Assembly (NCBI GenBank): GCA_003427395.1
Contig: BFEA01000007.1
Location: forward strand, 3,964,374-4,005,861
Direction: 5' to 3'
DNA length: 41,488 nucleotides
Source: Chara braunii
Lineage: Eukaryota; Streptophyta; Charophyceae; Charales; Characeae
Part shown: piece by piece, positions 10,436 through 21,800 of the stretch
Numbering within the stretch: the stretch's first letter is position 1
Layout: every line of letters begins with the position of its first letter
Program-made: the position numbers and the translations under genes
Notes under the pieces: generated by a model
Told to the model about the DNA's origin: nothing
The model's input: the letters and a program-made list of their open reading frames with translations, nothing else
The model's database searches: none

Positions 10436-11319
10436 CATGTTCAGGACCTCGATAAAGTCCTGAGCTTGCTTTAAGAAAATAACCTTACGGCAAGTGGAGC
10501 CAAATCCAGACACTGCACGAGGGAAGCTACCATTTTTGGGTTCGTCTGAAACGAGAATGGTCGTCGGCCAGATGTTAGAAGCTTCCTTAGCACATGTGGG
10601 TTTTGGAGGAGCTTCATCAAACATTTTGCTGCCAAGACAGAGCATCTAAGAAAGCTGGTACATCAGGAACAAGAATGGGTCTGGGATGAGGACTAGGAAA
10701 AGGCGGTGGCAAGAATGAAGGTGGAATTTCGAGAAGGAGGTGCGCCAAACTATGAGGCCACTTAGGTGAGGCCTTTTGTTGTTGAGACGGACGCACGGAC
10801 GCTCGACCGACTGCCTTAGGAGGAGTCTTGGTTCAGGCAGATATTGAAGGAAAGGAGAGACCGCTAAGATTTGGGAGCATGACACTTAACACAACTGAGA
10901 GGAACTACTCTTAGTTTAACAAAAAAACGCTCACGATTCTTCACTGCCTGAAATTTTTCCAGAACTATATCTTTGGTAGGGGATTCATATTGAGAGTAGA
11001 CCCAACTGCGCTCGCTTGCTCCCTGAAGAATTATACTTCATCGGATCCAACGGTTGCCAGATGGTTGACCTACATCTGAATGTTCAACTTTGAACTGGAG
11101 AGAATTCCAGGAAGCAAGAATAAAGCAGATGGGTTGAGTCGCATCAACAGGGATAAACTAGAACAAGGGGCAGTAGAAGACATGGCGCCAGTTGATGGAC
11201 TCTTGGACCAGGAGGAGGATGTTTGTCTGCATATCAACAAGCGGTTCTTGCGAGTGCCAAGTTGTGTTGGTCACCCCATATGGTTATCACCACGAGGGTA
11301 TGAGCAAAGGCAGAGTTAG
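10436..11319 (+). pseudogene. pol: Y RT thumb and RNase H remnants
   Basis: Translation across stops after 10435 continues RT-like (VQDLDKVLSLL, then KTEHLRKLVHQEQEWVWD) and reaches PFVVETDART near 10770, the first catalytic Asp strand of a Ty3 RNase H. The central RNase H is badly eroded between about 10810 and 11070. The end of the domain is recognisable at 11080-11160 as FELERIPGSKNKADGLSRI, the conserved tail with its Asp. RNase H degrades the RNA strand during reverse transcription. There are many stops, so this is clearly non-functional. Confidence 0.65.
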
Positions 11320-11373
11320 TACTCAAAACCTTTTGAGGAAGAAGACCCATGGGGAGGCAAGGATGTCCAATGG

Positions 11374-12842
11374 ATGATGGAGTTGGCACTAGCAACCAAT
11401 CATATTCTGGTGGACGAGATAAAAATAATAGAAGAAGGTCCTGATCAGCTAGAGAGGCGCGAGGAATTAAAGGGAGGAATGTACCTCCTCACCAATACGC
11501 TTTTGCAAGGGAACTTTGACCAAAAAGACTCGTTGAATCCGGTTGAGGGCGAGAACTTAGTACCAGAAAGCCAGGACGGCGCGTTCGAGGAGGGAGAAAT
11601 TAAAGAAGCGTTTCGTGCAGAAGAGTATGATGGAATCTACCTGGAGCTTGGACGTCTTCTATCATGTGAGATTAGGGATAGGGATGCAAGTGAGAAGGCA
11701 CAGAAGACGAGGTATCTCTATCTAGTAAGGGACGACCATCTCTTTATAAAGAGACGAGTAGGGAATCCCATGAGAGTTGTATGTGGAATAAATCGGCAGA
11801 TTGATATTATGACGGCGTTACACGAAGGCATAGCAAGGAGGGCACCGAGGGGTAAATACCACCTACGCAAAGATAAGCGAACTATATTATTGGGATGAAA
11901 TGATAAAAATGGTTATCATTTTTTGTCGATCCTATGTACCCTGCCAAGCGAGATTGCCGCAGAGACCGAAGGAGCCATTACATCCACGGCTAGAAAGGGA
12001 AGTAGGTGTTGTGGTGCATTTGGACCGGCTATTTATGCCGATTGGAGATAATGGCTATAACTACATCTTCAATGCTCGAGACTATCTTACTGGTTTTGTG
12101 GATGGACGGGTCATACATACAAAGACTGGTAAGGTTTTGGTGAGTTACATCGAAGAATATTATCTACGCTATCCTTTTGTTAAAGAGTTCGTGATAGATA
12201 GAGGATCGGAGTTGACATGCTTGGAGGTGGAGTTGTTATCAGGTTATGGTGTAGTGGCTAACTATACCACGGCCACGCATCCCCAGGCAAATGCTCCAGT
12301 TGAAAGAGGACATAGTACCATCACGAATCTCTTGGCCAAGTGGACTGAAGGAAGGCCCAATCAGTGGCCTAGGTATCTGAGGGTTCGTTGAGAATATCAC
12401 AGTAAAAAAAAACACTAAGTATGCGTCGGTCACGCTATGGTATGGAAGGTACGCTACATTTCCAATTGAGAGCTTCCTGAAAACTTTGAGGCGCCCGGAT
12501 TTGGAAACCACTTTGTCTTTCGAGGAGTTGCTCGATATTCGGGCACGACAAGTGGGCGCAATTGAGGAAAGAATTCAAAGAATTCAAGAGGCATCTGATC
12601 AAGTGGAAAAGAGTCGTATAGAAGATAAGACTCGATGGGATCAGATGGCGCTCGTACGTAAGGCACCTTTGGCAGTTGGGGATATCGTATTGTTGTACGA
12701 CTCGTCCTTGGAGAAGCAGTGGTCTAGGAAGCTCGACAAGAGGTGGTTAGGACCATTGTACGATGCGGGGATTTTGGCGCCTACCAGATTGAGGAGTTGG
12801 GCGGGACGGAATGGAAAGACTGGGTGTCAGGAGCGAGGCTGA
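11374..12842 (+). pseudogene. pol: Y integrase, broken in three frames
   Basis: The N-terminal zinc-binding region is visible as ALHEGIA (His) in the first frame (to 11898) and CRSYVPCQ in the next (from 11900). The expected Cys pair is altered to Tyr and Cys. The catalytic core lies in 11900-12391: HLDRLFMP supplies the first Asp, VIDRGSELTC the second and PVERGHST the Glu about 35 residues later, so the DDE triad is present. After another frameshift, 12486-12842 contains VGDIVLLYDSS and KRWLGPLY, the C-terminal region with a GPY/F-like motif. Integrase inserts the DNA copy into the genome. No chromodomain follows. At least two frameshifts separate the pieces. Confidence 0.8.
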
Positions 12843-13080
12843 AAAATTTTATGGCAAGAGAAGAGGTGAGATAAGCAATTTATTTCCTTATGATAGGACC
12901 CCACCTAGGTAGAGAATGACTTTAGTAAACTCCTAGAGAGAGTTAGAAGGTAGAATGTATGGATAGGATGGGTATGTTTGTGTTGATCTGAGTTTGCTAT
13001 GTTCCACCTGTTTGCTTACCCCGTTGTGTGTCTGTTGTCTCCTTCCCCTGTTGTGCACGTCTGACTTTTCGAAGACAGCC
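12843..13080 (+). other. Spacer between Y pol and the extra ORF
   Basis: No ORF of note. The stretch is moderately AT-rich up to 12990, then pyrimidine-rich (13000-13070) just before the ATG at 13081, which could act as a splice-acceptor region (for example TTCGAAGACAG ending near 13078). Confidence 0.5.
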
Positions 13081-15587
13081 ATGCCAAGAGGCGGGAGGGA
13101 GACACGGCCACCGCAGAGACCATCGGGGGCATCAGGGGGATCTGAGCGGCATGGGTCTTCCCAGAGAGAACGTACGCCTGTATATGATGATGGGGACATA
13201 AAGCTCTTTCTGGATGAGTTTCGGGGTCATGCGAGTCACAGGGGATGGACCATATCAGAGAGGATATTGAGATTGAGAGGAGTGGGGCGGTTTGAGGAGC
13301 CTATTGTGCGAATCCGTCGAGAGGCTTAAACTTGGCAGGAGGTGGAGGTGAGGATGCAGGCTCTGAGGCCTTCGCCAGTGGGAGCGGATGGTGTACCGAT
13401 CCTCCTAGAGATAGGGAATGCTGAGGAGTCCATCCCTGCGTTTGAGAGATTCATGCATGAGCAGGGCATACGGAGGGATGAGTAAATGTTGACGCTGCCG
13501 TTATGGACGAGGAGAGTGGAGAGGCCATTAGCCCAAGAGATACGAGATAGGGCACGAGATTGGGACGGTTGCAGAGCACATTTGAGAGAGGCCTTTCGGC
13601 AGCCAGAGCCAGTGCCACCATAGCCCAGGGTCGAGAGGCAACAGAGGAGTAAGAGACAAAGGGACCCTAGGCCTAGGGAAGCCACCCCAACTCGAGGAGG
13701 ATGGAAGGCGCTTGCCCGGCGAGATGAGGAACCGGCACAGCCTGCGCAGGAACCAGGGATGTATCCTGAGTGCGGGCCAGGACCAGTGGCTTCCAACGGT
13801 TCATAGAGGGAGGATTGGGAGAGTTCCCTCAGCCGACACCAGAGGAGGCAGTGTCATTGGGAGCATCTCGGCAGAGCCTGGAGGCACATCTGGATGTCTC
13901 ACAGTGGAGCGCGCCACAAGCCGACAGGGATCGAGAGATGGAGCCAGGTATCCAGGTTGAGCGGCGGGCAGAGGAAGTGATCGAGGTTGGAGAGGATTCC
14001 CCTCTTCAGTTGTCAGTTCCTGTACGGGGGCCTGAGCCAGAGCTAGAGGGTGTCCAGGAGGCAGGGGAGGAGCTTCGGCAAGGGGGAATTCCACCATCTC
14101 CTCCAGATATGGCTCTTTCGCCAGGGTTGGAGGGGAGAGGCACTTTCCGCGGTCGATAGATATCTGGCGTCACATGCCCAGGAACACCCTGACCTTGGGT
14201 AACCCCCATCCACTGAGATATCACAGGAACCTCGCCAATCAGAGACAGAGGCACGACCTAAGGTTCCAGTAAAGGACGCTCGTCCTACAGGAGGGAGACA
14301 CTACCAAGAGAATCAGTTGAGGAGAAGAGAGTCAGGACTGGCAGGCGCCTGGAGGAGATATGGCAGGAGAGGCAGATATTGGAGGCAACAAGGGCACTCC
14401 CAGACCAGCCACCAGATGTACCGCCTAGAGCCCTTGCAGTCGCTGAGATGTGGAGAGAAGTTTTGAGTCAGACAGCAGAGGGACTCACTACACCAAAGAG
14501 AGCGGGACTCGAGACAGCGAGGTGAGCTGACGAGAGTTTGGATCACAGGATCCGCTTTCTGGCCAAAACGTTTTTCCATAGGTATTTGGTGTTGGAAGAT
14601 GATCTAGCTGGAAAGAAGATAAAGGAAGTGAGTCATGGAGTACGTTTGGAGGCAGCAGAGACAGAGATCCGTGAGCTCAAGGCGCAGCCAGCCAGCCAGC
14701 CTGTTACCATCCAGGAAATGAGACGGCAACTTCAAGATATGACAGCGAGGATGGAGAGGGAAGCACCTACCAAGGTGGTGGATCGAAACGGAGAGTTCTC
14801 GTTATGGTATCCAAGGAGAGGCGGTTCGAGGATTTGGACGGTCATCTGCAGCGGGGCCTTCCCAGGAGCCATCCATTGGGAAGGTCATCATGGAGCCAGA
14901 GGAGGCAAAAGCAAAGAGAGAGAAAGAGAGAGAGGCCTTTGAGTTCAGGGCACCTACTGAGCTTGCCACTTTGCCAGTAGTGTCTTTAGGACCTATGTCA
15001 GCATCTCCACCAATGCCAGGCGCCCTGGACCACTAGCGAGCCTGTGCAGGGATCAGCAGAGGGGTCTATGGATGTGCTCCTAAAGGCACTCGGCACTATG
15101 CAGGAGGGGGTGAGCACACCTATGCCCGAGCAGAGAGTGGAGGAAGTATGTGAGGAGGCGTTGGTGATAGTGACAGAGAGATGCGAGAGGGCAGACCACA
15201 GAGGTTGGATACTTCTGAGTACGTCCCAGAAATGGGCGAAATGAGAAGTAGGCTAGGATCTTGGGCGACTGGATCTGGTTCGGGGGTCAGGCTCTTGAAT
15301 CGGAGCAGCAGGTGATCGTCTGTGATGTAGCAAGATCTCCATCATCACCAGCACCGCAGCCAAGGAAGAAGCAGTTCAGAAGGAAGGTTGATCAACTCTG
15401 TTTTTTTTGCAAGGATGGCGTCCATTGGGCTTTCGAGTGTTTTAAGTTTCTTAAGGACAAGGCGACAGGAAAGGTCACCAGGAGTGGAGGGAAGATGTAT
15501 GATAGACAAGGGCAGATGGTAGAGCGATCAGCTGATGGGGGTAGAGCCCAATTGTACAGGCAAAACCAGGAGGAGATGAGTGAGTAG
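13081..15587 (+). pseudogene. Extra gag-like ORF downstream of pol in Y
   Basis: About 830 codons span the ATG at 13081 to TAG at 15585-15587, interrupted by in-frame stops (13327, 13483, 13621, 13804, 14157) and several frameshifts. The N-terminus is basic and low-complexity (MPRGGRETRPPQRPSG), followed by a helical, charged region (IKLFLDEFRGHASHRGW, then IPAFERFMHEQGI). An acidic, Pro/Glu-rich middle follows, then a predicted coiled coil at about 14590-14760 (VRLEAAETEIRELKA, EMRRQLQDM). Near the end is a perfect C-x2-C-x4-H-x4-C zinc knuckle (15399-15440). This order resembles a Gag protein, yet it lies after integrase and differs from the upstream gag. It may be an accessory nucleic-acid-binding protein of the element or the gag of a second, fused element. 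No envelope-like membrane segments are seen. Confidence 0.6.
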
Positions 15588-17528
15588 TTTCCTTTTTTGA
15601 GTGTTGAGGTTGAGTCGAGGTTGTGCATGCTAGAGCTAGGAATTTGTTTTTTTTCTTGCAGCATATCACCGAGGATTTCTCTAATGACGTGAGGATTGGG
15701 ATTCACTAGATTGACATATGTATACAGAGACCACTTTTCTATTTTGACTCTTAGGAGTCACATTCATTGTTTTGAGTTTTTGTGTTCGTTTAATAGTGTG
15801 GTAATCTTGTACCATAGTAGGGGTGATTCTTACTCAGTCTTAACGAGTGTACGGATTGAACCACTATTTTTTGTTTTGGGTGAGATATCTCATCCTTGAG
15901 TGTATATTGGGTTGGGATTTTATCTGAGACTACTCCTTGTATATGATGATCACAATCTCTCACGTGTGGTTTTATCCTGATGTATGATGACTTTGTGTGA
16001 GAGATGTATAAAAAAACATCTCGTATGTTTTGCATTTTGTGAATGTGAATGTATGTGAACTGTCTACTCTTCGGTATACTCGTGCGACCTTCCCTTTGAC
16101 ATATGATAGAGCCATGTATAAGGAGAGGAAGTGCAGTCTATTTATTGTGAAGATTGTGAAAATCCTAAGGGATTTACGAGTCTTTAAGGCTCGAACTCTT
16201 ACCATACCAAAAGTTTATCATTGGGGGTAACAAGGACCCACAAGTTGCTCGCCTAGTCTTTGAGTTGTTTTTGGTTGAAACGCCTTCAAATGGAGAGTTG
16301 GTCCTTCAAAGAAGAAGATGTTTTGAAAAAGGTCATGTGGAAGTTCATCCAAGAGAAAGAGGGATGACTGGGTCACCTAATGAGTGAGACCTCCTTTGAC
16401 TAAAAGGTGGTTAATAAGATTGAACGTCATGGGAAATTGTTTTGAGTGATAAAGACTGACGAGAAGAACCAAGTTTTTTGTTTGGCCAATTGGTGGATTT
16501 TTCATAGGTCACAAAAATCGTTCATTTATGAGATGTCATTAAGATGTGTGGCCTTTTTGCTCTGATCAAGTTAGGAGGCCACGACCTTGTGAATTTGGTG
16601 GTGATTTTGTTTTGTGAATGTAGAGAGGATGCCATGTTCCCTGTGTTGTCCCACAGAGAGTGGTAAATGCCTTTTATGTGTGACAAACTTTTTGCATAGT
16701 CCCGCAATAGGCCTGTATTACTACGACACACCATCCAACCACTTGTGCTAATCTTAAGACATTTACAGGAATAGCAAGCTAACGGTAAGTTTAGCATTAT
16801 TAGGGCGCAACCCCTAGTATTGGGTGCTGATCGGCGCAACCTTGCAGCGGGCCCATGTCTCACCAAAGGAGTAAAGACTTAAAAGGGTGTGGCCACCTAG
16901 GAGGGTTTTACTTCCTGCGGGATGTTTGAGGGATGATAGTCGAGTTATTTGAGTCTTTTGGGATCCTGATTGAATGTTTATCAGGAGAAAGTCTATCGTG
17001 GTGCAGCCTGCGAGGGCACTGCCGCTAAAATAACAACGTGGCGGACCGTGGATCGACCTCAATCAACCAGACTATGGTGGGTCAAGATGGAGACATGACC
17101 TTCCTGTACTAGACTGCCAGAAAAGTTTGAGATGAGAATATATATATATATACCTGATTGTGAGAATTTTTACACGGAGGCATGAGTGTCTTCGATGGGT
17201 CTTGATTAGGGCCCGCGTCCCTAAGTTATGGCCCTGCTTGCAGGGTAAAGACTACATGAGACACTTAACTAGAAGCCGACGTTTGCCTAGGACAATGGGG
17301 AGAGGACGGTTAAGAGGGTCGTTGGAACTTATGTTGTAGTACGTATGCCAGTATCCCGGCGTCCTAATGTCAGGAGAATGGAGACCCAGGTTAGAATTAT
17401 GGCAGCATATAGTTGCGTTTGGGATGGATTGATGGAGGCCTCGAACTGGAGTCTGTCCGCTAATCGGATTGGTACCTTTCTCGTCAGCAATCTGAATTAT
17501 GGTTGAACTGATAGCTTTTTGATTTGCG
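15588..17528 (+). other. 3' region of Y without a gene
   Basis: Nearly 2 kb with only short unconvincing ORFs. It starts with a strong acceptor-like string (TTTTTTTTCTTGCAG ending at 15661). A hairpin at 16001-16022 pairs GAGATGT with ACATCTC around an A-rich loop containing TATAAA. A TA run lies at 17138-17152. Nothing else is recognised. Confidence 0.6.
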
Positions 17529-17548
17529 AAGCGACGGGGACGTCGCTT
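17529..17548. other. Perfect hairpin just before the right Y LTR
   Basis: AAGCGACG, loop GGGA, CGTCGCTT: a perfect 8-bp stem with a 4-base loop ending 17 bases upstream of the repeat start at 17566. It sits where a polypurine tract would be expected. The function is unknown. Confidence 0.75.
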
Positions 17549-17565
17549 AATATGGTCCGGTAAGT

Positions 17566-18071
17566 TGTCGGTCCGAATACCCTTACAAGGGTATCCGCCC
17601 TGATTTTTGCAAGAAACAGAAAATAAGTTTAGTTTACCCCGCGACAATATCTGTTGTCTACGCTGGTTGAATGCCTGACTAGAGCAGAGAGTGTGTGGGC
17701 ACGTAGACTTAAGGCGCGCGTGATCTCTTCGTTGTTGATGATTGAAAAACTTGCGTAATTGCGGGGCAAATTTTTTATTTCTGATTAAACTACGATTAAA
17801 AAGATTTTATCTCTTGATTGATGCGCATTTCCGTGATTTGTACGTATGTACGGAGGACGACATCGACAACAATGTGGTCTTGGAAACGTTTCGGTAGGTC
17901 TGCGCATCACGTAGTATCCATTACTTAGGTGTTCGGTAGCGTTAAGCTCAGACTTGGGCCTAACACTATTGGAGCAGCGTTAAGGAGTAGTGAGGTTGAG
18001 GGCTCGGTGAGGCTATCCCCTACGGTTTTACTGACGCAGGACTAGGTTTATTTTTCATGAGTGTCATTTCA
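17566..18071 (+). mobile_element. Right LTR-like repeat of Y
   Basis: About 506 bp, homologous to 2381-2972, starting TGTCGG and taken to end at TTTCA. It keeps the ATACCCTT/AAGGGTAT inverted repeat (17577-17594). Compared with the left copy it lacks about 65 bp between two ATTGG strings, consistent with a short-repeat deletion. It also lacks some 20 bp near 17640 and has an extra AT-rich insertion near 17800. Confidence 0.7.
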
Positions 18072-19679
18072 CCTTATTATTATTGTTATTATTATTACTC
18101 ATTTTTTATTTGATGTTCCTTTCGAACCGGGCATGGGTCAACGTGCATGAAAGTCGGCAGGGGACTAGCTCTCGAGGGGGAAAAATTTGAGTGACAAGTG
18201 TCTTTGCGGACGTATTGCCCGCCAACCGCAAGCTGCTATGAGAGGGCAGTGTTGAACTTGTCCGTTGGAACCCGAAAGATGGTAGAAAGTGGCTCGGGGC
18301 ACAGCAACAAGGACCACACGTAGAGCGCAGTGGCCGCCCACGGAAAACCCCTCTCCGCGTTGATCCTTAAAATGTATGTCTTGATATCTGCTACTACCAC
18401 TAGAATCAGCACCAAGGTCTAATTCGTTGCGTTTGCGCTATACACGTGCAACCGCCCCCGACTCCGTAATCCGCTACAATAGGTGTGAGGTACGAGCTCG
18501 TCCACAAGACGGGCCCGATAGATGGTGGAACTATGCCTGCAAGGAAAGACAAGCCCGGGGCGCTAACGAGAGGGCCTAAGTTTGTCAACCGTCCTGGCCC
18601 AGCAGGTGCAACCATCAGCATCAAAGGTGGAGACACAAATCTTTTTTTTAGATCTGACCCTGTGTAGTTTGTGGGGCTGTCGCCCGTCCTTTGAGACATG
18701 CGCAAAAAGTCGAACCGTCTCGTAGCTAGTTTCCTCCTGAGTTTCCCTCGAAACGATTCAGAGTTGTTGAGATATCGGACTTGAGAGAGGGTGCAGGGGG
18801 GAATAAAATGAGCCAACTAATATCTGTCTCCTTTCAAAGCTTTCCCAATATTGTCGGAATAACGAACGGCCTTCCAAGGTGTTAACGGCGGATCCGCCAT
18901 CAAGAGTCGGTGCGCTAATTTCAAAAGAAAAAAACTCCGAAGAAGACGAGTGGGGCAGCAGGGAGATAGTGCAGCAAATGGAGTGAAGGAGGCTGAACCA
19001 AGGCAGGAAACCGCGCTAAGTATGAATGGAGAGTGGAGATGGTGAGAAAACAGGTGTAGTAGGAGGGCGCAGAACCAGCTTGGTTCCTAGTCGAGTCGAG
19101 TAAGCGAAGAGGTGGTTCTGAGGTTTTTGCCTCAGACGAATACACTGGTTTACAGCTAGATTGAATATTGGTAGTACAGATTGGGAGTTAGATCGAAGAA
19201 GTAGTGCGCGAGAGTGTCGAGAAAAGGATATGGTGAATTATAGAAAACGGAGCTTTCACTTGATTTTGCACGGAATCGAGTGGAATAAAAGGTGGGGCTG
19301 AGGTTCTTGGTCGGGCGAATCGATTAGAAGTGTTAGATTAAGAGTTAGAGTGTTAGTTTTGAAGCGCAAGGGGAAATGGGCTGCGCAAGGGTTGTGAAGG
19401 CAGCACGTGGGAGACGAAGAGGACAAAAGTAGGAAGTGTACTTGGTTGTAGTAAAGAGGGAGAGGGAGCAGATACTCGATTGGGAGTGTATATACTTACC
19501 TTGTAGCCAGTGCGCTAGCTTGTTCAACGAACTAACGTGGTAAGGGGCCGACCGCGGAATCGGAAGCTTGCCTGCGGAGCAATCCGCTGCTCATATCATC
19601 GAGCAAAGTAACTAGAGGCAACCACACACACAGAAGACTTGCCGGTAGATAGGGGCAGCAAGGAGGAAGACTACGAGAC
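18072..19679. other. Stretch without a recognisable gene
   Basis: A TTA-rich simple repeat (about 18074-18105) directly follows the Y repeat. The rest shows no convincing ORF; the longest minus-strand frame (18406-18816) matches nothing I know. The part from about 18900 on is purine-rich on the plus strand and may be the leader of the Z element that follows, but I see no LTR or primer-binding site. Confidence 0.5.
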
Positions 19680-21120
19680 TGTGTACTCACCTATTTGGAA
19701 GGAGCACTCTTCATTCTGGCGGCACGGGTAGAGAGAGAGAAGAAGAGGAAAGAGGAATTGAGAAGACAAAAAGAGCGGAATGTACAGCAAGAACATAAAA
19801 TAGAAGAAATCAAACAAACTGTTATTGTAACTGAAGGGTAAGGACAGGCTGTTTCTTTGGCTCAACTTGTGACTTACCTTGCTCATCTCGAGATGAAGAT
19901 TGATCAGTATGGGGTTCGGATAGATGAGGTGACCGCGGGTTTGCAGACAATTACCAATCTGGTCAAAGGAAAGAATCAGGTGATAGAAGAAGTCAAAGTA
20001 GAGAAGGAAGAAAAACCAAAGAAACCAATGGGAGATACCATCAAGTCTCTTAAGGTAGAGACTGGAAAACGGGAAGGGAAGAAAGGGGAGCCTTTGAGTC
20101 CACCGAAGTCTCCCTGGGGAAGCAAAGTCACCACCACACAACCTGAGAAACCAAAGAAGAAGGAAAAGGTAAAAATGAAATTGCCTTTCACGTTCTGCAA
20201 CAAGAAAGATGAAAATTTATTGTTGTGGATTGTTGAGATACAGACGTACTGTAGTGCGGCCCCTGCTGAACCCGAATCCCAGGTTGCTTTCTCTACCTCT
20301 TGTCTCCGGGGGGGGAACGAAGGAATGGGTTCTGGCTGAAGCCAATGCAGCGGGGTTTGATGACATTGGGGAGTGGGCTGGAACATTGAACCTTAAGCAG
20401 TTCCTTGGCAAGATCAAGGAACGCTTCTTGGACAAAACGACGGTCGACAAGGCTTTTGACCAGCTCACCACAATTGGTCAGAAACATTGGACCTTTGTGG
20501 AATCCCTGTCAAGGGAAGTTGATCGGTTGCTGCAGGTTCCTGGACTAAACCTGCAAGACAACCAAGTCTTGTATATCTATTCCCGCGCTCTGCCCGAGCC
20601 CATTCGTGGACAACTCATGGCAGAATCGAAATCTGGTAAGTACAATTATAGGCAGTTTCGGGACCTTGCTCTCCAACGAGAACAAATGACTTCTCAGGTA
20701 AAGAATTCGTATGCGTCTGTTGTGAAGTATGGTGGTGGTGCAGGTAAAGGTAAGCAGATACTTTGGCGCCAAAAGTGCCAGGACCACACCCTCGTCGTCT
20801 TTGACGACGATACTATGGAGAAATGGCCATTGGAGTCCGAGGGTGTGGCAAGCAACAGTGATTCCAGGAAGGGGGAAGTCACTGCTGCAATGGTCAACAA
20901 GGGAGAACCACGACCGCTAGTAAAGAAGAAGAAGCCACGCTCGTTCCCAGAGCGTCCCGGGATTGCGGGCGGGAGGCCATGGGAAAATATGGGCCTGTCA
21001 CAGGAAACATGGCAGGAAAGAATGGATAATGCATAATGTCGGAAATGTGGTACCGCAGGGCATGTGATTAAATGGTGCCCACTTATCCGTAACCCAAAAG
21101 CGAGCCGCCAGTAGGAGTAG
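19680..21120 (+). pseudogene. gag: Z gag, broken Ty3-type capsid/nucleocapsid gene
   Basis: A highly charged coiled-coil N-terminus (RRQKERNVQQEHKIEEIKQ) runs into a TAA at 19839-19841. The same frame continues with AQLVTYLAHLEMKIDQYG and a Lys/Glu/Pro-rich linker to about 20300. A frameshift there leads into the capsid-like domain (20300-20760; FLGKIKERFLDKTTVDKAFD, then LSREVDRLLQVPGLN). The frame stops at 21034-21036, immediately before an intact in-frame C-x2-C-x4-H-x4-C zinc knuckle (21037-21078). A single nonsense change thus separates capsid from nucleocapsid. The layout matches the Gag of element W, but the strand is opposite and the two are clearly different sequences. Confidence 0.8.
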
Positions 21121-21800
21121 CATCTGCTCCTACTGAGTCTAAGGGTTTGGACCAAGATGAAGGTAAGGCGCCTACGACCCCTTCCAACCCTTCGATTCAC
21201 ATGGCAAAGGATGGTTCTTCTTCGGCCCATCGTCCGGAACACCCTGAACCTGTGTTATGTACTGTCTCTCTAGACGACTCTCTTGACAAGCTTGGTAACG
21301 AGTTGCTAGCATTACGAAGCTCGTGGGCTAAGAAATCTAAGTCTAAGGGTAACCTACTACTCGTAGACGTAGAGATTGCACATACACACGTAGGTGCACT
21401 GTTGGACTCAGGATCCACGCAATCCTACATATCCAAGAAAGCAATCCGCAAGTTGCATCTCGGAATGAAGGTAAAGAATCTGTCTCGACCAATCACGTCT
21501 ATCCTAACTGACAAAAACTCGATCACTGTCTCGCAATATGTTGATCGTGAAGTGTCGATTCCGTACCAAGGAAGGAAAGAAGATTGTTCACGAGGTTTCC
21601 TTTCTTATGGAGAAGAAGTTACCTTTTGATTTGATTATGGGAATGCACTGGCACGAGAAAGTCAACCCAGATATCAATTTCAAAGAGAAGATTGTGCAAT
21701 TGCGTGACGCACAAACTGAATTGAAACCAATCAGATTGTATCATAAGTCTGGCTCTGACTCTAGTCTCTCTTTCTGTTGCACGAGTTATCCAGCATTTCG
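21121..21800 (+). pseudogene. Z aspartic protease domain, frameshifted
   Basis: The frame at 21147-21629 carries ALLDSGSTQSYIS with the catalytic Asp codon at 21405 and an intact DSG triad. It then runs out of frame near 21540-21600. The end of the domain, [19 protein letters not shown], continues in the overlapping frame that opens at 21538. Together they cover a normal-length retropepsin domain. It would process Gag-Pol. One frameshift is evident. Confidence 0.75.

Larger units (their letters stand above)
2381..18071 (+). mobile_element. Element Y: 15.7 kb Ty3-like element with extra 3' ORF
   Basis: Two diverged direct repeats (2381-2972 and 17566-18071) flank about 14.6 kb of plus-strand retroelement sequence: a long leader, gag, protease, RT, RNase H, integrase and a further gag-like ORF. 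Both repeats begin TGTCGG and can be ended at TTTCA, giving TG...CA termini as expected of LTRs. I could not find a TGG-type primer-binding site after the first repeat, a clear polypurine tract before the second, or matching target-site duplications. The LTR interpretation therefore rests on repeat geometry and the coding content between. Every ORF carries stops or frameshifts. Chance co-location of two repeats and an unrelated element is the main alternative. Confidence 0.65.

Noticed and set aside
2376-18076. Target-site duplication for Y
   Set aside because: Bases outside the two repeats (ACGGC on the left; CCTTA or TTATT on the right) do not match under any border I tried.
18510-18545. 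Similarity to a large-subunit rRNA string (GGAACTATGCCTG region)
   Set aside because: Only about 25-30 bases look alike and the flanks do not follow rRNA, so it is too short to call an rRNA fragment.
18406-18816. 136-codon minus-strand ORF
   Set aside because: No recognisable motif, and it sits in repeat-flanking DNA beside eroded elements. It could be real but nothing supports it.
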